Below, piece after piece: positions 26,888-36,693 of a stretch of DNA of 50,710 nt. The stretch lies in assembly GCA_007134485.1 (NCBI GenBank), contig SLKT01000069.1:1-50710 (forward strand), given 5' to 3'. The translations under genes were made by a program, and so were the position numbers. The notes below the pieces were generated by a model. It worked only from the letters and a program-made list of their open reading frames with translations. It had not been told where the DNA came from and made no database searches. How positions within the stretch are numbered: position 1 is the stretch's first letter; the number at the start of each line of letters is the position of its first letter. Origin of the DNA: Wenzhouxiangella sp. (GTDB lineage Bacteria > Pseudomonadota > Gammaproteobacteria > Xanthomonadales > Wenzhouxiangellaceae).

Positions 26888-28621
26888 TCAGCTCGCCGGG
26901 AGGATTCTTGCCGAATCCGAATAGGGAGGAACATCCAGTGCCTCTCCACTCATGATGCGTGCTTGAATATCCTGCCACCACTCAGGATCAAACAACTGGT
27001 CATGATGATCCTCGATCAGCCTCAAGTGCTCGGGTGAAAGCCCCATGAAACGTGGAAACTGCTCGGGGAACACATCGTTGTCATCCACATTGAACCAGGG
27101 TTCATCACTGAACTCGAGCAGGTCATCACGTGCCGGAGGGAGTCGTCGAAATCGGCACTCGGTGATCAGGCGCAACTCATCGTAATCGTAGAAGATCACC
27201 CGTCCCGAGCGGGTGACGCCGAAGTTTTTCGGCAACAAGTCACCGGCAAAGATATTGGACCGGGCCAGATCCTTGAGTGACTGCGCGTAATCAAGCACTG
27301 CCGCTTGTGCCTCCTCACTCCCGGCCTCCTTGAGATACAGATCCAGCGGCCGCAGGCGACGCTCCACATAGCAGTGGCGAATGATCAAGCTGTCGTGTTC
27401 AACCTGAATGGTGCGCTCGCATTCACTCTGCAACTGATCGAGCAGATCGGGTGCGAACTGATCGATGGGGAAGCGCAGATCGCGAAATTCCTGGGCATCG
27501 ATCAGGCGTCCGACCCGGTCATGGCGAAACACCAGATGGTAGCGATCAATGACCTGGCCGCGACCGAATTTCTTGCTAGGTGCAAAGTGATCGCGGATCA
27601 ACTTGAAGACCAGCGGGTACGACGGCAGCGTGAACACCAGCATCACCAGGCCGCGCTGTCCTTCAGCCTCCACGAGCATTTCGCGCGTATGCGAGTCCAG
27701 GTGGCGGAAGAATGCCCGATAGCGCTCGGTCTTTCCCTGTTTGACCCGGCCGAGCACCGTGTAGAGCTCATCGATCGGCTTGTCCGGCAGGAGCGTGCGC
27801 AGAAATACCACCGCATCGCCGACCGTGGGCAGGTCAGCCAGAAAGTAGCTGAAGGTGTAGCCGAACAGAATACTGATCTGCTGGCGACGGGTCAGCAACG
27901 CATCGACGACCACCCCGTCCGGACCGGCCACCAGGGCAATCACGCAGGGTCGATAGATATTCTCGGAAAAGGCCCGACCAACCAGATAGGCCCGACCTTC
28001 GCGGTAAAACACCGTTTCAAGCAGCTCGATCGCCAGCACCCCGCGCTCTCCCTGTTCACGAAAGAATGCCGCAAGTTGCTCGGCGAGCGCCCTGGCGTCT
28101 TGTTCGGGACGGGCGTAGCCGACGGAGAATGGATAATCGTCGAGCATGCGAAGCAGTGATCGGGCCGGGTTTTGACCAATCGCGTAGGTATGCCGCGACA
28201 CAGGGTGAGTAATGCGATCGGTCGGTTCGATATCCAGCGCGATGAACTCGATGGCCGGGTCCACGCCGCGAGTCTTGAACAAACGCCTTGAGATGGTGTT
28301 GAAAAACGTCTTGTAGAGTTCGGCGTCCAGCAGCCCTTCGATATGCTCACCGTAAGCTGAGCGAATGCCCTTCCACAAGGTTCGGGAAAACAGCCTTTCG
28401 TCAAGTTGCGCCTCGAGGCGGGCAATGGCCTGATCCACTGATCGGTCGTACAATTCCAGTCGCGCCATGGCATCATCGCGCATGCCCTTGCGATCGCCCC
28501 GCTCGAATCGTCGTCGGGCACGACGGGTGATATCGGAAAAGCTGGCGTTGTAATCCTCGAAAGCAGTCTTGAGCAAATCGGCAGCCTGGGAGGCAATCGG
28601 CAACCGTCGAGTCCGGGGCAT
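26888..28621 (-). CDS. aceK: Isocitrate dehydrogenase kinase/phosphatase AceK
   Basis: A full-length 577-residue AceK. The enzyme phosphorylates and dephosphorylates isocitrate dehydrogenase to divert carbon into the glyoxylate bypass. Family stretches are visible: an N-terminal regulatory half (FEDYNASFSDITRRARRRFE; LYKTFFNTISRRLFKTRG), the ATP-site lysine region (LVFKLIRDHFAPSKKFGR) and the catalytic part (IFAGDLLPKNFGVTRSGRVI, then FYDYDEL). The C-terminal FPEQFPRFMGL is also typical. It stands alone, without aceA or aceB beside it. Confidence 0.96.
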   Translation of the reverse strand: MPRTRRLPIASQAADLLKTAFEDYNASFSDITRRARRRFERGDRKGMRDDAMARLELYDRSVDQAIARLEAQLDERLFSRTLWKGIRSAYGEHIEGLLDAELYKTFFNTISRRLFKTRGVDPAIEFIALDIEPTDRITHPVSRHTYAIGQNPARSLLRMLDDYPFSVGYARPEQDARALAEQLAAFFREQGERGVLAIELLETVFYREGRAYLVGRAFSENIYRPCVIALVAGPDGVVVDALLTRRQQISILFGYTFSYFLADLPTVGDAVVFLRTLLPDKPIDELYTVLGRVKQGKTERYRAFFRHLDSHTREMLVEAEGQRGLVMLVFTLPSYPLVFKLIRDHFAPSKKFGRGQVIDRYHLVFRHDRVGRLIDAQEFRDLRFPIDQFAPDLLDQLQSECERTIQVEHDSLIIRHCYVERRLRPLDLYLKEAGSEEAQAAVLDYAQSLKDLARSNIFAGDLLPKNFGVTRSGRVIFYDYDELRLITECRFRRLPPARDDLLEFSDEPWFNVDDNDVFPEQFPRFMGLSPEHLRLIEDHHDQLFDPEWWQDIQARIMSGEALDVPPYSDSARILPAS

Positions 28622-28684
28622 CGTCTATTCCTGAATCAATGGACGAGCGCATTGTACCTGCCGAAGATCGGCCCGGAAGGGTTC

Positions 28685-28736
28685 CAGCCGGCGGATGCCC
28701 ATCGGGAGAGATGACAGGGGAGACATCCGCCGGCTG
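28685..28736. terminator. 13-bp perfect inverted repeat downstream of the beta-helix/cytochrome gene
   Basis: CAGCCGGCGGATG (28685-28697) and its exact reverse complement (28724-28736) enclose a 26-nt loop. It lies in the 161-nt gap between the minus-strand gene ending at 28783 and aceK starting at 28621. It could terminate the former, or act as a 5' structure for aceK. No T-run was seen on the minus strand. Confidence 0.5.
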
Positions 28737-28782
28737 AAAGCTCAGGGCGCGCCAAAATGGGAAGTTATTCTTTCGCGAGCCC

Positions 28783-31700
28783 TTAATCGCAAGGCATGCC
28801 GGCATTCACCCATTCGATGACCAGATCGCGCCATACCTCGATATCGTGCGGTGGCGCGGTCGGCAGGTCCGGATTGTCGAACGGCACCCGGCCATCTCCT
28901 ACTGCCCACAACACCAGCTTGTCCTCGGTCATGTGCTCCAGTGGCGTGTGGCCACTGACCGGCGGACTGGCCATATTGCACAATGTGGCGTCATCAAGGT
29001 TCCGGAAGTCGAATGCCGCCGGTGCTGACTGCCAGCCCGGATCGATACTGCCGGTTTCGGGCAGCAGGCCGCTGGTATGACAAGCAGTGCAGTCCGTCGA
29101 GGCATCGACTGCTGGATGGGTGGCCGGAAGAACCCCGGGCGGATCATCATTGACATTGCCGAACCCAGTGGCCTCCACGGCATGACAGGTTTCGCAGCGC
29201 GGATGGCGAAAGGTCGGCGCAAGCTGTTCGCTGAACGAGAATGATGGCTCGGGAGCCGGCTCGAAGCGATCCCGGAAGATCTCGTCGCCGGCGGCCTGGC
29301 AGTTGACTTCAACATCATCCACATCCGCTCCATCGATCTGGCCGCTGCCGTTGCTGACCGTGCAAATCTGCCCGGATGGCTGCTGACTGACCGTAACCTC
29401 GTAATCTGCCCCGTCTTCCAGCGATGCTTCGAACACGAACGGTCCGTTCTCGTCAATGCTCAGATCGTCACTGCCATTGTTCTGCAGCACCAGGCCGGTG
29501 CCGGTCAGATTGCTGACTGTGCCGCCGACAGTGAAAACAGGCGCCAGGTTGATGGGGTCTGAAAGCTCGCTGGTGTTGCCCATGGCATCGGTTGCAGTCG
29601 CCGCAAAGATGGGATTGGGGAAGGAAAGCAGGTCATCAGGTTGGGGTATGGTGACCGTCACCCACTGCATGGCATCGTCGGCCTGATACAGGGTTGACCC
29701 GAACCACCTTTGAAAACCGGGCGTGGATTTCAGAATCACCTCAATGGTCATTGGATATGCAGAGTTGGCAGGATCCGAGTCGACTCGAAAGGTCAGGATC
29801 AACTCCTCATTGTCGTCGTCAAAGAATGATGACGGGTGAATTTCAGGAAAGTTCTGCAGGTTGTTGGGCCCGGTATCGGCATCGCCCGGATCCTGGTCGC
29901 GTCCCCCGGGCCCCAGATCGATCAGTTTGTCGCTGTTGTTCCAGCCGTGGATATACTGGATGCGATTTCCGGTCCCTGCATCGGGGTCGAAAACGATGGC
30001 CGGGCCGGCGTTGTAGGCAAGCCAGAGGCGGTCAATCGAAGGGCCCACAGGTGAGCCGGTCATCAGGATATTGCTTGCATCGGCACGCAGATGAATGCCC
30101 GGCCCGTGATTGGGTGCCGGAACGTTGACCCTCCTTCCAATCCGGTTGGCGCCAATCTGAACATCACTGACCGACTCTCGAACCTCGATGCCAGCACCCA
30201 GATTGTGGCCAATGTAGTTCGCGTTACCTGCTGTTGACAGACCGATCTGGGTGCCTGCGGGGTTCCCGCGCAGAATCAGTCCACCACTGCCGCCGTTGGG
30301 GATTGCCTGGCCTGCGAGCCAAACACCAATGTAGTTATTGATGACCAGATTATCCTGTCCTGCAATGCGCACCCCGCCACCGCTGCCGTTGAAACCAACG
30401 ACATTGCGCATGGATTCGGCGGTATCCGGATCGGTGCCGAAAAAGTTGAACGCCCCGGAGGAGTCGTAGCCATACAGCGAATTGCCGATATCGTCCAGAT
30501 CGGGCGTGACGCCCAGCCAGTTGTTGCCGACCACCGTGCCGGTCGCTCCCGAATTCAGTCGGATGCCGCGGGTACTGAAACCCACCTGGTTGCCGATGAC
30601 CCGACTGTTTTCGCTAACACTCAGGCGAATCCCGAAGCCGCTGTTGGGCCTTGGCGTCAGGTCTTCATCGAATCCGATGAAATTGTCGACGATTTCGTGC
30701 GTGCCCCCGTTGACCCGAATCCCGGTGTGCTGGCTGCCAATCCAGTTCTGATCGCCGATAAAGTGGTCGTTGCCGTTGACCAGGATACCGATGGAGTCTG
30801 GGCCGAATCCGCCGGCGATTTCAGCGGTGCTGCCAATCCGGTTGTTTCGCACCTGGCCATCCGTGGACCCGATGCTGATGCCAAATTCCTCGGCAAAACC
30901 AATTGTATTGCCCGCATCCTCGCCACCGATGATTGTCCCGGTACCACTGCTGGCGATTCCGCCAAGGACCGGCAACGGAGTGCCGTCTTCGCTGACGCCG
31001 ACCCGGTTGCGCTGAATCACATTCAGTGCGGCACTTGAAGTGATCCAGATGCCGTTGCCGTCAATATTGCCCACCACGTTGCCGTCACCAGGTTGCGTGC
31101 CGCCGAAGAAGTTGTTGAAACCATCTGAAATGATCCCACCCAGCAGGGGATGAATACGATTCTCGCTGTCGGTGCCGACAAAATTGCCGCGTACACCCGT
31201 GCTGGAGGTTTCACTCGACAGGCTGATGCCAATCAATCCATTACCGATGGTGTTGTTGGTGATCAGATTGCCGTTGCCCTCGGCCACTGCCACCAGCGCC
31301 TCTTCCACGCCCAGATCATCACCATCGGCGTTGGTGCCCACACAGTTCCAGGTCACCGTGTTGCTGTTGCTGGCGATCCCTGAACCGCCCATGTGGATTG
31401 CCCCGGAGATCACGTTGCGGCAGTTCTGGGCGCCAATCTGGTTGGCCGAACCATGAGCCAGCACGCCGACGGGATGACCACTGATCTTGAAGCTGCCACT
31501 GTGATGGGTGCCGATATGATTGCACGAAAGGCTGGCCCCGCCAGCGTTTTCCGCCACGTGCACCTGGGCCTGACTGTTGCCGGCGATCTGGTTGCGCGCA
31601 ACCAGGGTCAGAAATCCACTTTCGGACCAGTTTCCGATTCGAGCATGAAGGCCCAGCACATGAATTCCGTGTCCGCCGTTGGCCAGCGCCGTCGTCCCTC

Positions 31701-32481
31701 CCCTGTTGACCCCGATGCGGTTTCCGGCGACGGTGTTGTGATCGCCTTCAATGACCACGCCATGCCCGCTGTTGCCGGAGATGATATTGGGCCAGGGTTG
31801 CAGACCCACGAGAACCGGCGGGTGGCCAATCAGATTGTTGTCACCCAGAACAAGGATTCCGACATCATTGGGCCGTGCTGAACTCCCCAGGGAGGTGGTG
31901 CCGATCTGGCTTTGGCGGACCGTGACCTCATCGGCATTGATGCGGATGCCGGCTTGCGGAAAATCATAGATGGTGACCGCGTCGACCACCGAACCCGCGC
32001 CCCCGGAACCGAAATTCAGCCCCTGTGCAGCGGCGACGGCGTTTTCTCCGCGAATGATCACCCTGGGAATGCCGTCGGCCTGATCCCAGGCCGGATGCGT
32101 GGTGCCGTCGATATGGACCTGGCGGGCAAAGGCGTTGTAGCCGTTGACCGGGAAGAACATCGAAGCCACCGGATTGCCCAGGTTGGTCGGGATGTAGTCG
32201 GCAAAGACGATGGTCGCGCTCTGACCGAAACCGAGCGAGTTGACGGTCTCGATGGCCGCGCGCAGTGTGCACTCAGTGCACTGCCCAGTCGGGCAGCTGA
32301 CGGTGCTGCCGGTATCACACACATTGCTCGCAGCCCCGCTGTCACGGCCGGTATCGGCCAGCGAATTGACTTCGAAAGTGAAGTCGGCCCTGGCATGGGC
32401 CGCCAGGCCGACCAGAAGAACGGCCACTGTCAGCACGACCACCCGTTTCAGTAGCAATTTCATGGTCCCGGATCGCGTCAT
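28783..32481 (-). CDS. Secreted right-handed beta-helix protein with C-terminal cytochrome c-like tail
   Basis: About 1232 residues from the ATG at 32481, which is preceded by GGGAGAG. In-frame starts lie upstream at 32568 and inside at 32463. After a signal peptide (ending VGLAAHARA) comes a CSLREAI-like element (CTECTLRAAIETVNSLG). Next are some 700 residues of parallel beta-helix rungs rich in N-x-I-G and G-x-N-N. A fibronectin-like stretch (LVLQNNGSDDLSIDENGPF) ends in DEIFRDRFEP. Unusually, about 140 more residues follow, with two haem-attachment motifs, CETCH and CTACH, and a terminal WVNAGMPCD. This joins a surface-type helix to a cytochrome-like module and would require periplasmic haem ligation. 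It is divergent from the regulator at 32662. Confidence 0.85.
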   Translation of the reverse strand: MTRSGTMKLLLKRVVVLTVAVLLVGLAAHARADFTFEVNSLADTGRDSGAASNVCDTGSTVSCPTGQCTECTLRAAIETVNSLGFGQSATIVFADYIPTNLGNPVASMFFPVNGYNAFARQVHIDGTTHPAWDQADGIPRVIIRGENAVAAAQGLNFGSGGAGSVVDAVTIYDFPQAGIRINADEVTVRQSQIGTTSLGSSARPNDVGILVLGDNNLIGHPPVLVGLQPWPNIISGNSGHGVVIEGDHNTVAGNRIGVNRGGTTALANGGHGIHVLGLHARIGNWSESGFLTLVARNQIAGNSQAQVHVAENAGGASLSCNHIGTHHSGSFKISGHPVGVLAHGSANQIGAQNCRNVISGAIHMGGSGIASNSNTVTWNCVGTNADGDDLGVEEALVAVAEGNGNLITNNTIGNGLIGISLSSETSSTGVRGNFVGTDSENRIHPLLGGIISDGFNNFFGGTQPGDGNVVGNIDGNGIWITSSAALNVIQRNRVGVSEDGTPLPVLGGIASSGTGTIIGGEDAGNTIGFAEEFGISIGSTDGQVRNNRIGSTAEIAGGFGPDSIGILVNGNDHFIGDQNWIGSQHTGIRVNGGTHEIVDNFIGFDEDLTPRPNSGFGIRLSVSENSRVIGNQVGFSTRGIRLNSGATGTVVGNNWLGVTPDLDDIGNSLYGYDSSGAFNFFGTDPDTAESMRNVVGFNGSGGGVRIAGQDNLVINNYIGVWLAGQAIPNGGSGGLILRGNPAGTQIGLSTAGNANYIGHNLGAGIEVRESVSDVQIGANRIGRRVNVPAPNHGPGIHLRADASNILMTGSPVGPSIDRLWLAYNAGPAIVFDPDAGTGNRIQYIHGWNNSDKLIDLGPGGRDQDPGDADTGPNNLQNFPEIHPSSFFDDDNEELILTFRVDSDPANSAYPMTIEVILKSTPGFQRWFGSTLYQADDAMQWVTVTIPQPDDLLSFPNPIFAATATDAMGNTSELSDPINLAPVFTVGGTVSNLTGTGLVLQNNGSDDLSIDENGPFVFEASLEDGADYEVTVSQQPSGQICTVSNGSGQIDGADVDDVEVNCQAAGDEIFRDRFEPAPEPSFSFSEQLAPTFRHPRCETCHAVEATGFGNVNDDPPGVLPATHPAVDASTDCTACHTSGLLPETGSIDPGWQSAPAAFDFRNLDDATLCNMASPPVSGHTPLEHMTEDKLVLWAVGDGRVPFDNPDLPTAPPHDIEVWRDLVIEWVNAGMPCD

Positions 32482-32577
32482 GGTATCTCTCCCGTCATCC
32501 TTGAGTTCATCCAACGCCTGCAAACAGACATCAGCCTGCAAAATGACATCCCGGCGGCGACCGAGCATGATGAAACC

Positions 32578-32605
32578 TTGACTTTTTCATGACTTTTCTT
32601 AATCT
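32578..32605 (+). promoter_or_regulatory. Putative promoter of the winged-helix/TPR regulator
   Basis: TTGACT (32578-32583) lies 16 nt before a weak -10, TAATCT (32600-32605). Transcription would start near 32612, which fits translation starting at ATG 32662 rather than the upstream ATG 32611. Confidence 0.35.
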
Positions 32606-32661
32606 GGCCAATGACAAAGGGCTGCTTTCATTGGCCTGAGGGGTTGTGGCGCAAAAATGAA

Positions 32662-34965
32662 ATGGTGAAGCAATTCAATGGTTTCCAACTCGACTGGGAT
32701 CAGCGTGAGCTGATCCGGAACGGTGAAGCCGTGCCCGTCGAGCCGAAAAGCCTTGAGCTCATTCACTTTCTGATCGAAAACCGCCATCGCACGGTCGGCA
32801 AGGATGAAATTGCCGAGGCCGTCTGGCCGGATCGGGTGATTTCCGATTCGGTCATCAGCCAAACCGTGCGCAAGGCGCGCAAGGCGCTCGACGATGACGG
32901 CGAAACCCAACACACCATCGCCACTGTCCGCGGCTTTGGCTTCCGATTCGTGGCGCCCACTGAAGATGCCCCCGGCCCGGGCCAGCGTGCGGCCCCGAGT
33001 CGACCGGCATGGCAAGTACCTGCCATTGCAGCGGCAATACTGCTGGTCGCGATTGCCGCATTCCTGCTGCGCCCTCCACCGGCTAGCGCGCCGGAGATCA
33101 TCAGCATCGCGCTAATCGCCGAATCCGATGTCGCACCTGAGGATTTGCCCGAGTGGCTCTCGGACAGCGTGGCTGAGATCCTGCGCTCCTCGCTGGCCAT
33201 CAGCGATAATCTGATTCTTGTGCCGGCAGCCGCCATTGCCGCCCAGCGGGAATTGTCGGCTTCTGATGAGATCTTGCACGGGCGCCTGCGCGAGCACCTG
33301 GGCGTGGACTGGATCGTGACCGGCAATTTGAAAAAGACCAACTCCGGGTGGCGTATGGAACTGCAGCTTGATGAACGGGGCTCGGATCCGAAGGTGCTGA
33401 CTTTGCGCAGCGACGAAGTCATGCCGCTTCTACTGGCCTCCGGGCGCCGACTGGTTACTGAACTGGATGGTCGCCCGATGGTCACCGACCCCCTGCTCGA
33501 CGACCCCTGGCTGAACGAAACATTCCATCGCGGCGTGCATGCTGCACGGCGCGGTGATCCAGCCCATTCCCTGACCCTGTTTGAAGCGGTGCTGGACCAT
33601 GCGCCGGATTTCGACCGGGCTCGCTATGAATGGGCGGTTGCAAAGCGTCAGTCGGGCCAGGTCGAAGAAGGCATGGAAGTGCTGGAGGAATTGCTGACAG
33701 CCGAACACCTGTCCGACCCACGTCTGCGCCGTATGGCCGCCAATGCCTTGGGTATCACTCTCTGGCACCAGGGCCGGCTGAATGAAGCCGCAGAATACTT
33801 TGCGATCTTCGCGCGCGAGGCCGAACTGGCCGGTCATGTGCTCGACCACGCTCACGGAGAACTCAACCGGGGCATGGTCGCCTCTTCCCTGGGGCAATTC
33901 AAACAGGCCGAAACGCATCTGATCGATGCCATGGCGCGATTCACTCAACAGGGTTATCAGCCGGGGCGGGCATTAACCGCCAATTCCCTGGGTGTGCTGG
34001 CCTGGCAGCGTGGTCTGGTGGATGATTCCGAGTTATGGCATCGCGAGGCGCTGGGTACTCGCCTGGGACTGGGCAACCAGCGCGACATCGCCCAGAGTCT
34101 TTTCAACCTGGGCACCATCGCCGCATCCCGCCTGGACTGGGATGAGTCCGAGCGACTGTTCGAGCAGGCCCGAATGATTCATCAATCACTGGGCAATCAC
34201 GAGCGGGTAACTCGGATTCTGATCAACCAGGGCCAGAATCGGGCCTTGAACGGTCGCCTGGCCAGCGGCCGTCAGCGATTGCTTGAGGGACTCAGCGCTG
34301 CCGAACAGGCCGGTGCATTGAGCCTGAAGGCCGATGCGACCTATCGTCTTGGAATGGTCGCCCTGCTGGAAGACCAACCGAAAGTCGCACTGGAATGGTT
34401 TGATCGCACCCTGGTCGGATTGAAGATTGTCGAGAATCCCGGCCTTGCTCTGAGCACGCGTCTTGGCCGGGTGCGGGCCTTGCGATTGGGCGGTGAATCA
34501 ACAAATGCTGACCAGGCGCTGGCCGGAATACTGGCTGAATACGAGGATGCCGAGGAACTTCCGTCTGAGCTTCGGCTGGAGAAAGCGCGCATGCTGATGG
34601 CCAACGACGAAAATCCTGCCGCCATCGAACAGCTTGAGGACATTTTTGATTCACAGCGCGCCAGCCGTAATTTGCATCGCCAGGTCATGGTCGGCAAGCT
34701 GTTGGTCGAGGCGCATTTGAGCCAGGGTGATATCGATGCTGCCCAGGCGGTGATCCAGTCACTGCCCGATCGGGTGCTGATGGAAGGCGTGATGTTGGAC
34801 CTTCAGGCCAGGATCGCCTGGGAAACCGAGCAATGGACGATGGCCCTGGAAACCAAACAACGCGCCCGCGAGCGTCTGGATGAGCGCTGGAGCGTGCATC
34901 AGGAAGCACGCTTGCGCGAATGGCAGGAACATGCTGGGACACTCGTTGCCGAGACCCAGCCCTGA
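32662..34965 (+). CDS. Membrane-bound winged-helix (CadC/OmpR-type) regulator with TPR repeats
   Basis: About 767 residues. The N-terminal part is a trans_reg_C winged helix (FNGFQLDWDQRELIRNGEAV; WPDRVISDSVISQTVRKARK; GFGFRFVAP). It is followed by a Pro-rich linker and one transmembrane segment (VPAIAAAILLVAIAAFLL). Then come a periplasmic domain (about residues 150-270) and a long TPR array (about 270-740), e.g. ANALGITLWHQGRLNEAAEY. This is the layout of ToxR/CadC-like one-component sensors that bind DNA from the membrane. It has no phosphoacceptor receiver domain. ATG 32611 is an in-frame alternative that adds 17 residues before the domain. The divergent beta-helix gene may be a target (inference). 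Its stop abuts the nadE stop (TGATCA). Confidence 0.85.
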   Translation: MVKQFNGFQLDWDQRELIRNGEAVPVEPKSLELIHFLIENRHRTVGKDEIAEAVWPDRVISDSVISQTVRKARKALDDDGETQHTIATVRGFGFRFVAPTEDAPGPGQRAAPSRPAWQVPAIAAAILLVAIAAFLLRPPPASAPEIISIALIAESDVAPEDLPEWLSDSVAEILRSSLAISDNLILVPAAAIAAQRELSASDEILHGRLREHLGVDWIVTGNLKKTNSGWRMELQLDERGSDPKVLTLRSDEVMPLLLASGRRLVTELDGRPMVTDPLLDDPWLNETFHRGVHAARRGDPAHSLTLFEAVLDHAPDFDRARYEWAVAKRQSGQVEEGMEVLEELLTAEHLSDPRLRRMAANALGITLWHQGRLNEAAEYFAIFAREAELAGHVLDHAHGELNRGMVASSLGQFKQAETHLIDAMARFTQQGYQPGRALTANSLGVLAWQRGLVDDSELWHREALGTRLGLGNQRDIAQSLFNLGTIAASRLDWDESERLFEQARMIHQSLGNHERVTRILINQGQNRALNGRLASGRQRLLEGLSAAEQAGALSLKADATYRLGMVALLEDQPKVALEWFDRTLVGLKIVENPGLALSTRLGRVRALRLGGESTNADQALAGILAEYEDAEELPSELRLEKARMLMANDENPAAIEQLEDIFDSQRASRNLHRQVMVGKLLVEAHLSQGDIDAAQAVIQSLPDRVLMEGVMLDLQARIAWETEQWTMALETKQRARERLDERWSVHQEARLREWQEHAGTLVAETQP

Positions 34966-36603
34966 TCAGGCCAGCTTGGGTGAAACGCCGCTGTCGCGCC
35001 ATCCCGAAGTGATCGGGTAGCGCCGGTCCCGGCCAAAGGCCTTGCGGGTGATTCTTGGACCCGGCGCGCCCTGGCGGCGCTTGTACTCGGCTGCCAGCAC
35101 CATGCCGGCGACCCGGCGCACAGTCTGTTCCTCGATACCCGCGGCAACGATCTCGCCGATTGACTGATCCCGTTCGACATAGCGGGTGATGATGTCATCG
35201 AGAATGTCATAGGGCGGCAGGCTGTCCTGGTCGAGCTGGTCCGGCCTGAGCTCGGCCGATGGCGGACGGTCGATGACGCCCTGCGGAATGGCCGGACTGA
35301 CCGAATTGCGCCAATTGGCCAGGTCATAGACCAGGCCCTTCAGGCAATCCTTGATGGGGCTGAATCCGCCGCACATGTCACCGTAAATGGTCGAATACCC
35401 GGTCGCCAGCTCGCTCTTGTTGCTGGTCGACAACGGCAAGTGACCAAACTTGTTGGACAAGGCCATGATGATGGTGCCGCGCGCCCGGGCCTGGAGGTTT
35501 TCCTCGGTAAAATTCTCGCGCCGACCGGCAAACACCTCGGCCAACTGCTTGAGCAAGGCCTGGTAGACCGGCTCGATCGAAATGTTCTCGTGACCAAGTC
35601 CGAGCAGGTCAATCTGCTCGGTGGCCAGGATCAATGACAATTCGGAAGTATGACGCGAAGGCATCATCACGGCCACGACCTGCTCGCCGCCGAGCGCATC
35701 GGCCGCCACGGCCGCGGTCAAGGCCGAATCGATGCCCCCCGACAATCCCAGCACCACCGACTCGAACTTGTTCTTCTTGACGTAATCATGCAAACCGCGC
35801 TGCAACACCCGGTAGATGAGTGGCATGTCCTCGGTTTCGCCTTCTGGCCAGTAGAGGTAGTCCAGCCGCCCGGATCCTGACTCGAAGCCGACCAGCAGCA
35901 AGTCCTCTTCGCACAGGCTGGCCGGTTTCGATAACCGGCCCTGCCCATCAATGGCCATCGAGTGACCATCGAATACCAGCTCGTCCTGCCCGCCCACGCA
36001 ATTGAGATAGATCAGTGGCAGGCCGGTTTCGGCGTGGCGTTGGCTCAACACCCGCGCGCGATCCTCATGCTTGCGACGGTAGTACGGGGAGGCATTGGCC
36101 GAAATGATGATTTCAGCACCGGCATCATGGGCGGCTCGGGCCGCTTCCGGTGTCCAGGTATCTTCGCAAATGATGATTCCGACCCGGACACCGGCCACCT
36201 CGATCACCAGTGGTTGATCGCCCGGAACAAAGTAGCGTCGCTCATCGAAAACCGCGTAATTGGGCAGGTCGCGCTTGTCATAGACTCCAAGCACCCGGCC
36301 ATCGCGCAACCAGGACACCGAGTTGTAACGCTTGTCACCGTGAGCGCGTGGATGCCCCACGACTACGTCGATGCCATGCACCGCCTCGGCAATCTCGGCC
36401 AGAAGATCCTCGGTGCGACGCATGAATCCCGGCCTGAGGACCAGGTCTTCGGGCGGGTACCCGGTCAGGGCCAATTCGGGAAAGACCAGCAGATCGGCGC
36501 CGTACTCATCACGCGCACGGGCAATGTGGTCAAGAATGCGATCGCGATTGCCGGTGATGTGACCGACGAGAAAGTCGTCCTGGGCGAGAGCGATTTTGAG
36601 CAT
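34966..36603 (-). CDS. nadE: Glutamine-dependent NAD+ synthetase
   Basis: 545 residues in two domains. The N-terminal nitrilase-type glutaminase has its Glu-Lys-Cys triad visible in FPELALTGYPPEDL, YDKRDLPNY and IIICEDTW. The C-terminal ATP-pyrophosphatase domain has the PP-loop LSGGIDSALTAAV and LSTSNKSELATGYSTIYGDM. The enzyme amidates nicotinic acid adenine dinucleotide to NAD+ in the cytoplasm. It is the third gene of the minus-strand set sucC-sucD-nadE, separated from sucD by a 90-nt repeat-rich gap. That gap may reduce read-through. Confidence 0.96.
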   Translation of the reverse strand: MLKIALAQDDFLVGHITGNRDRILDHIARARDEYGADLLVFPELALTGYPPEDLVLRPGFMRRTEDLLAEIAEAVHGIDVVVGHPRAHGDKRYNSVSWLRDGRVLGVYDKRDLPNYAVFDERRYFVPGDQPLVIEVAGVRVGIIICEDTWTPEAARAAHDAGAEIIISANASPYYRRKHEDRARVLSQRHAETGLPLIYLNCVGGQDELVFDGHSMAIDGQGRLSKPASLCEEDLLLVGFESGSGRLDYLYWPEGETEDMPLIYRVLQRGLHDYVKKNKFESVVLGLSGGIDSALTAAVAADALGGEQVVAVMMPSRHTSELSLILATEQIDLLGLGHENISIEPVYQALLKQLAEVFAGRRENFTEENLQARARGTIIMALSNKFGHLPLSTSNKSELATGYSTIYGDMCGGFSPIKDCLKGLVYDLANWRNSVSPAIPQGVIDRPPSAELRPDQLDQDSLPPYDILDDIITRYVERDQSIGEIVAAGIEEQTVRRVAGMVLAAEYKRRQGAPGPRITRKAFGRDRRYPITSGWRDSGVSPKLA

Positions 36604-36608
36604 GGGAA

Positions 36609-36688
36609 GGGTTCAGGGTTCAGGGTTCAGGGTTCAGGAATGACAGGAACGAACCGACCTGAAACCTGAAACCTGAACCCTGAAACCT
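36609..36688. repeat. Heptamer (GGGTTCA) array with facing inverted array
   Basis: Four perfect tandem GGGTTCA units occupy 36609-36636. After a loop of about 21 nt, the complementary type CCTGAA[AC] is repeated four times (36658-36684). The two arrays can pair into a long stem between sucD and nadE. A related structure lies at 49562-49633. It is probably a dispersed extragenic repeat that might also act as an attenuator for nadE. Confidence 0.8.
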
Positions 36689-36693
36689 TGTTC

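Noticed and set aside
27305-28159. Plus-strand 284-codon frame opposite aceK
   Set aside because: The minus strand encodes conserved AceK residues here; the + frame is a GC-bias shadow.
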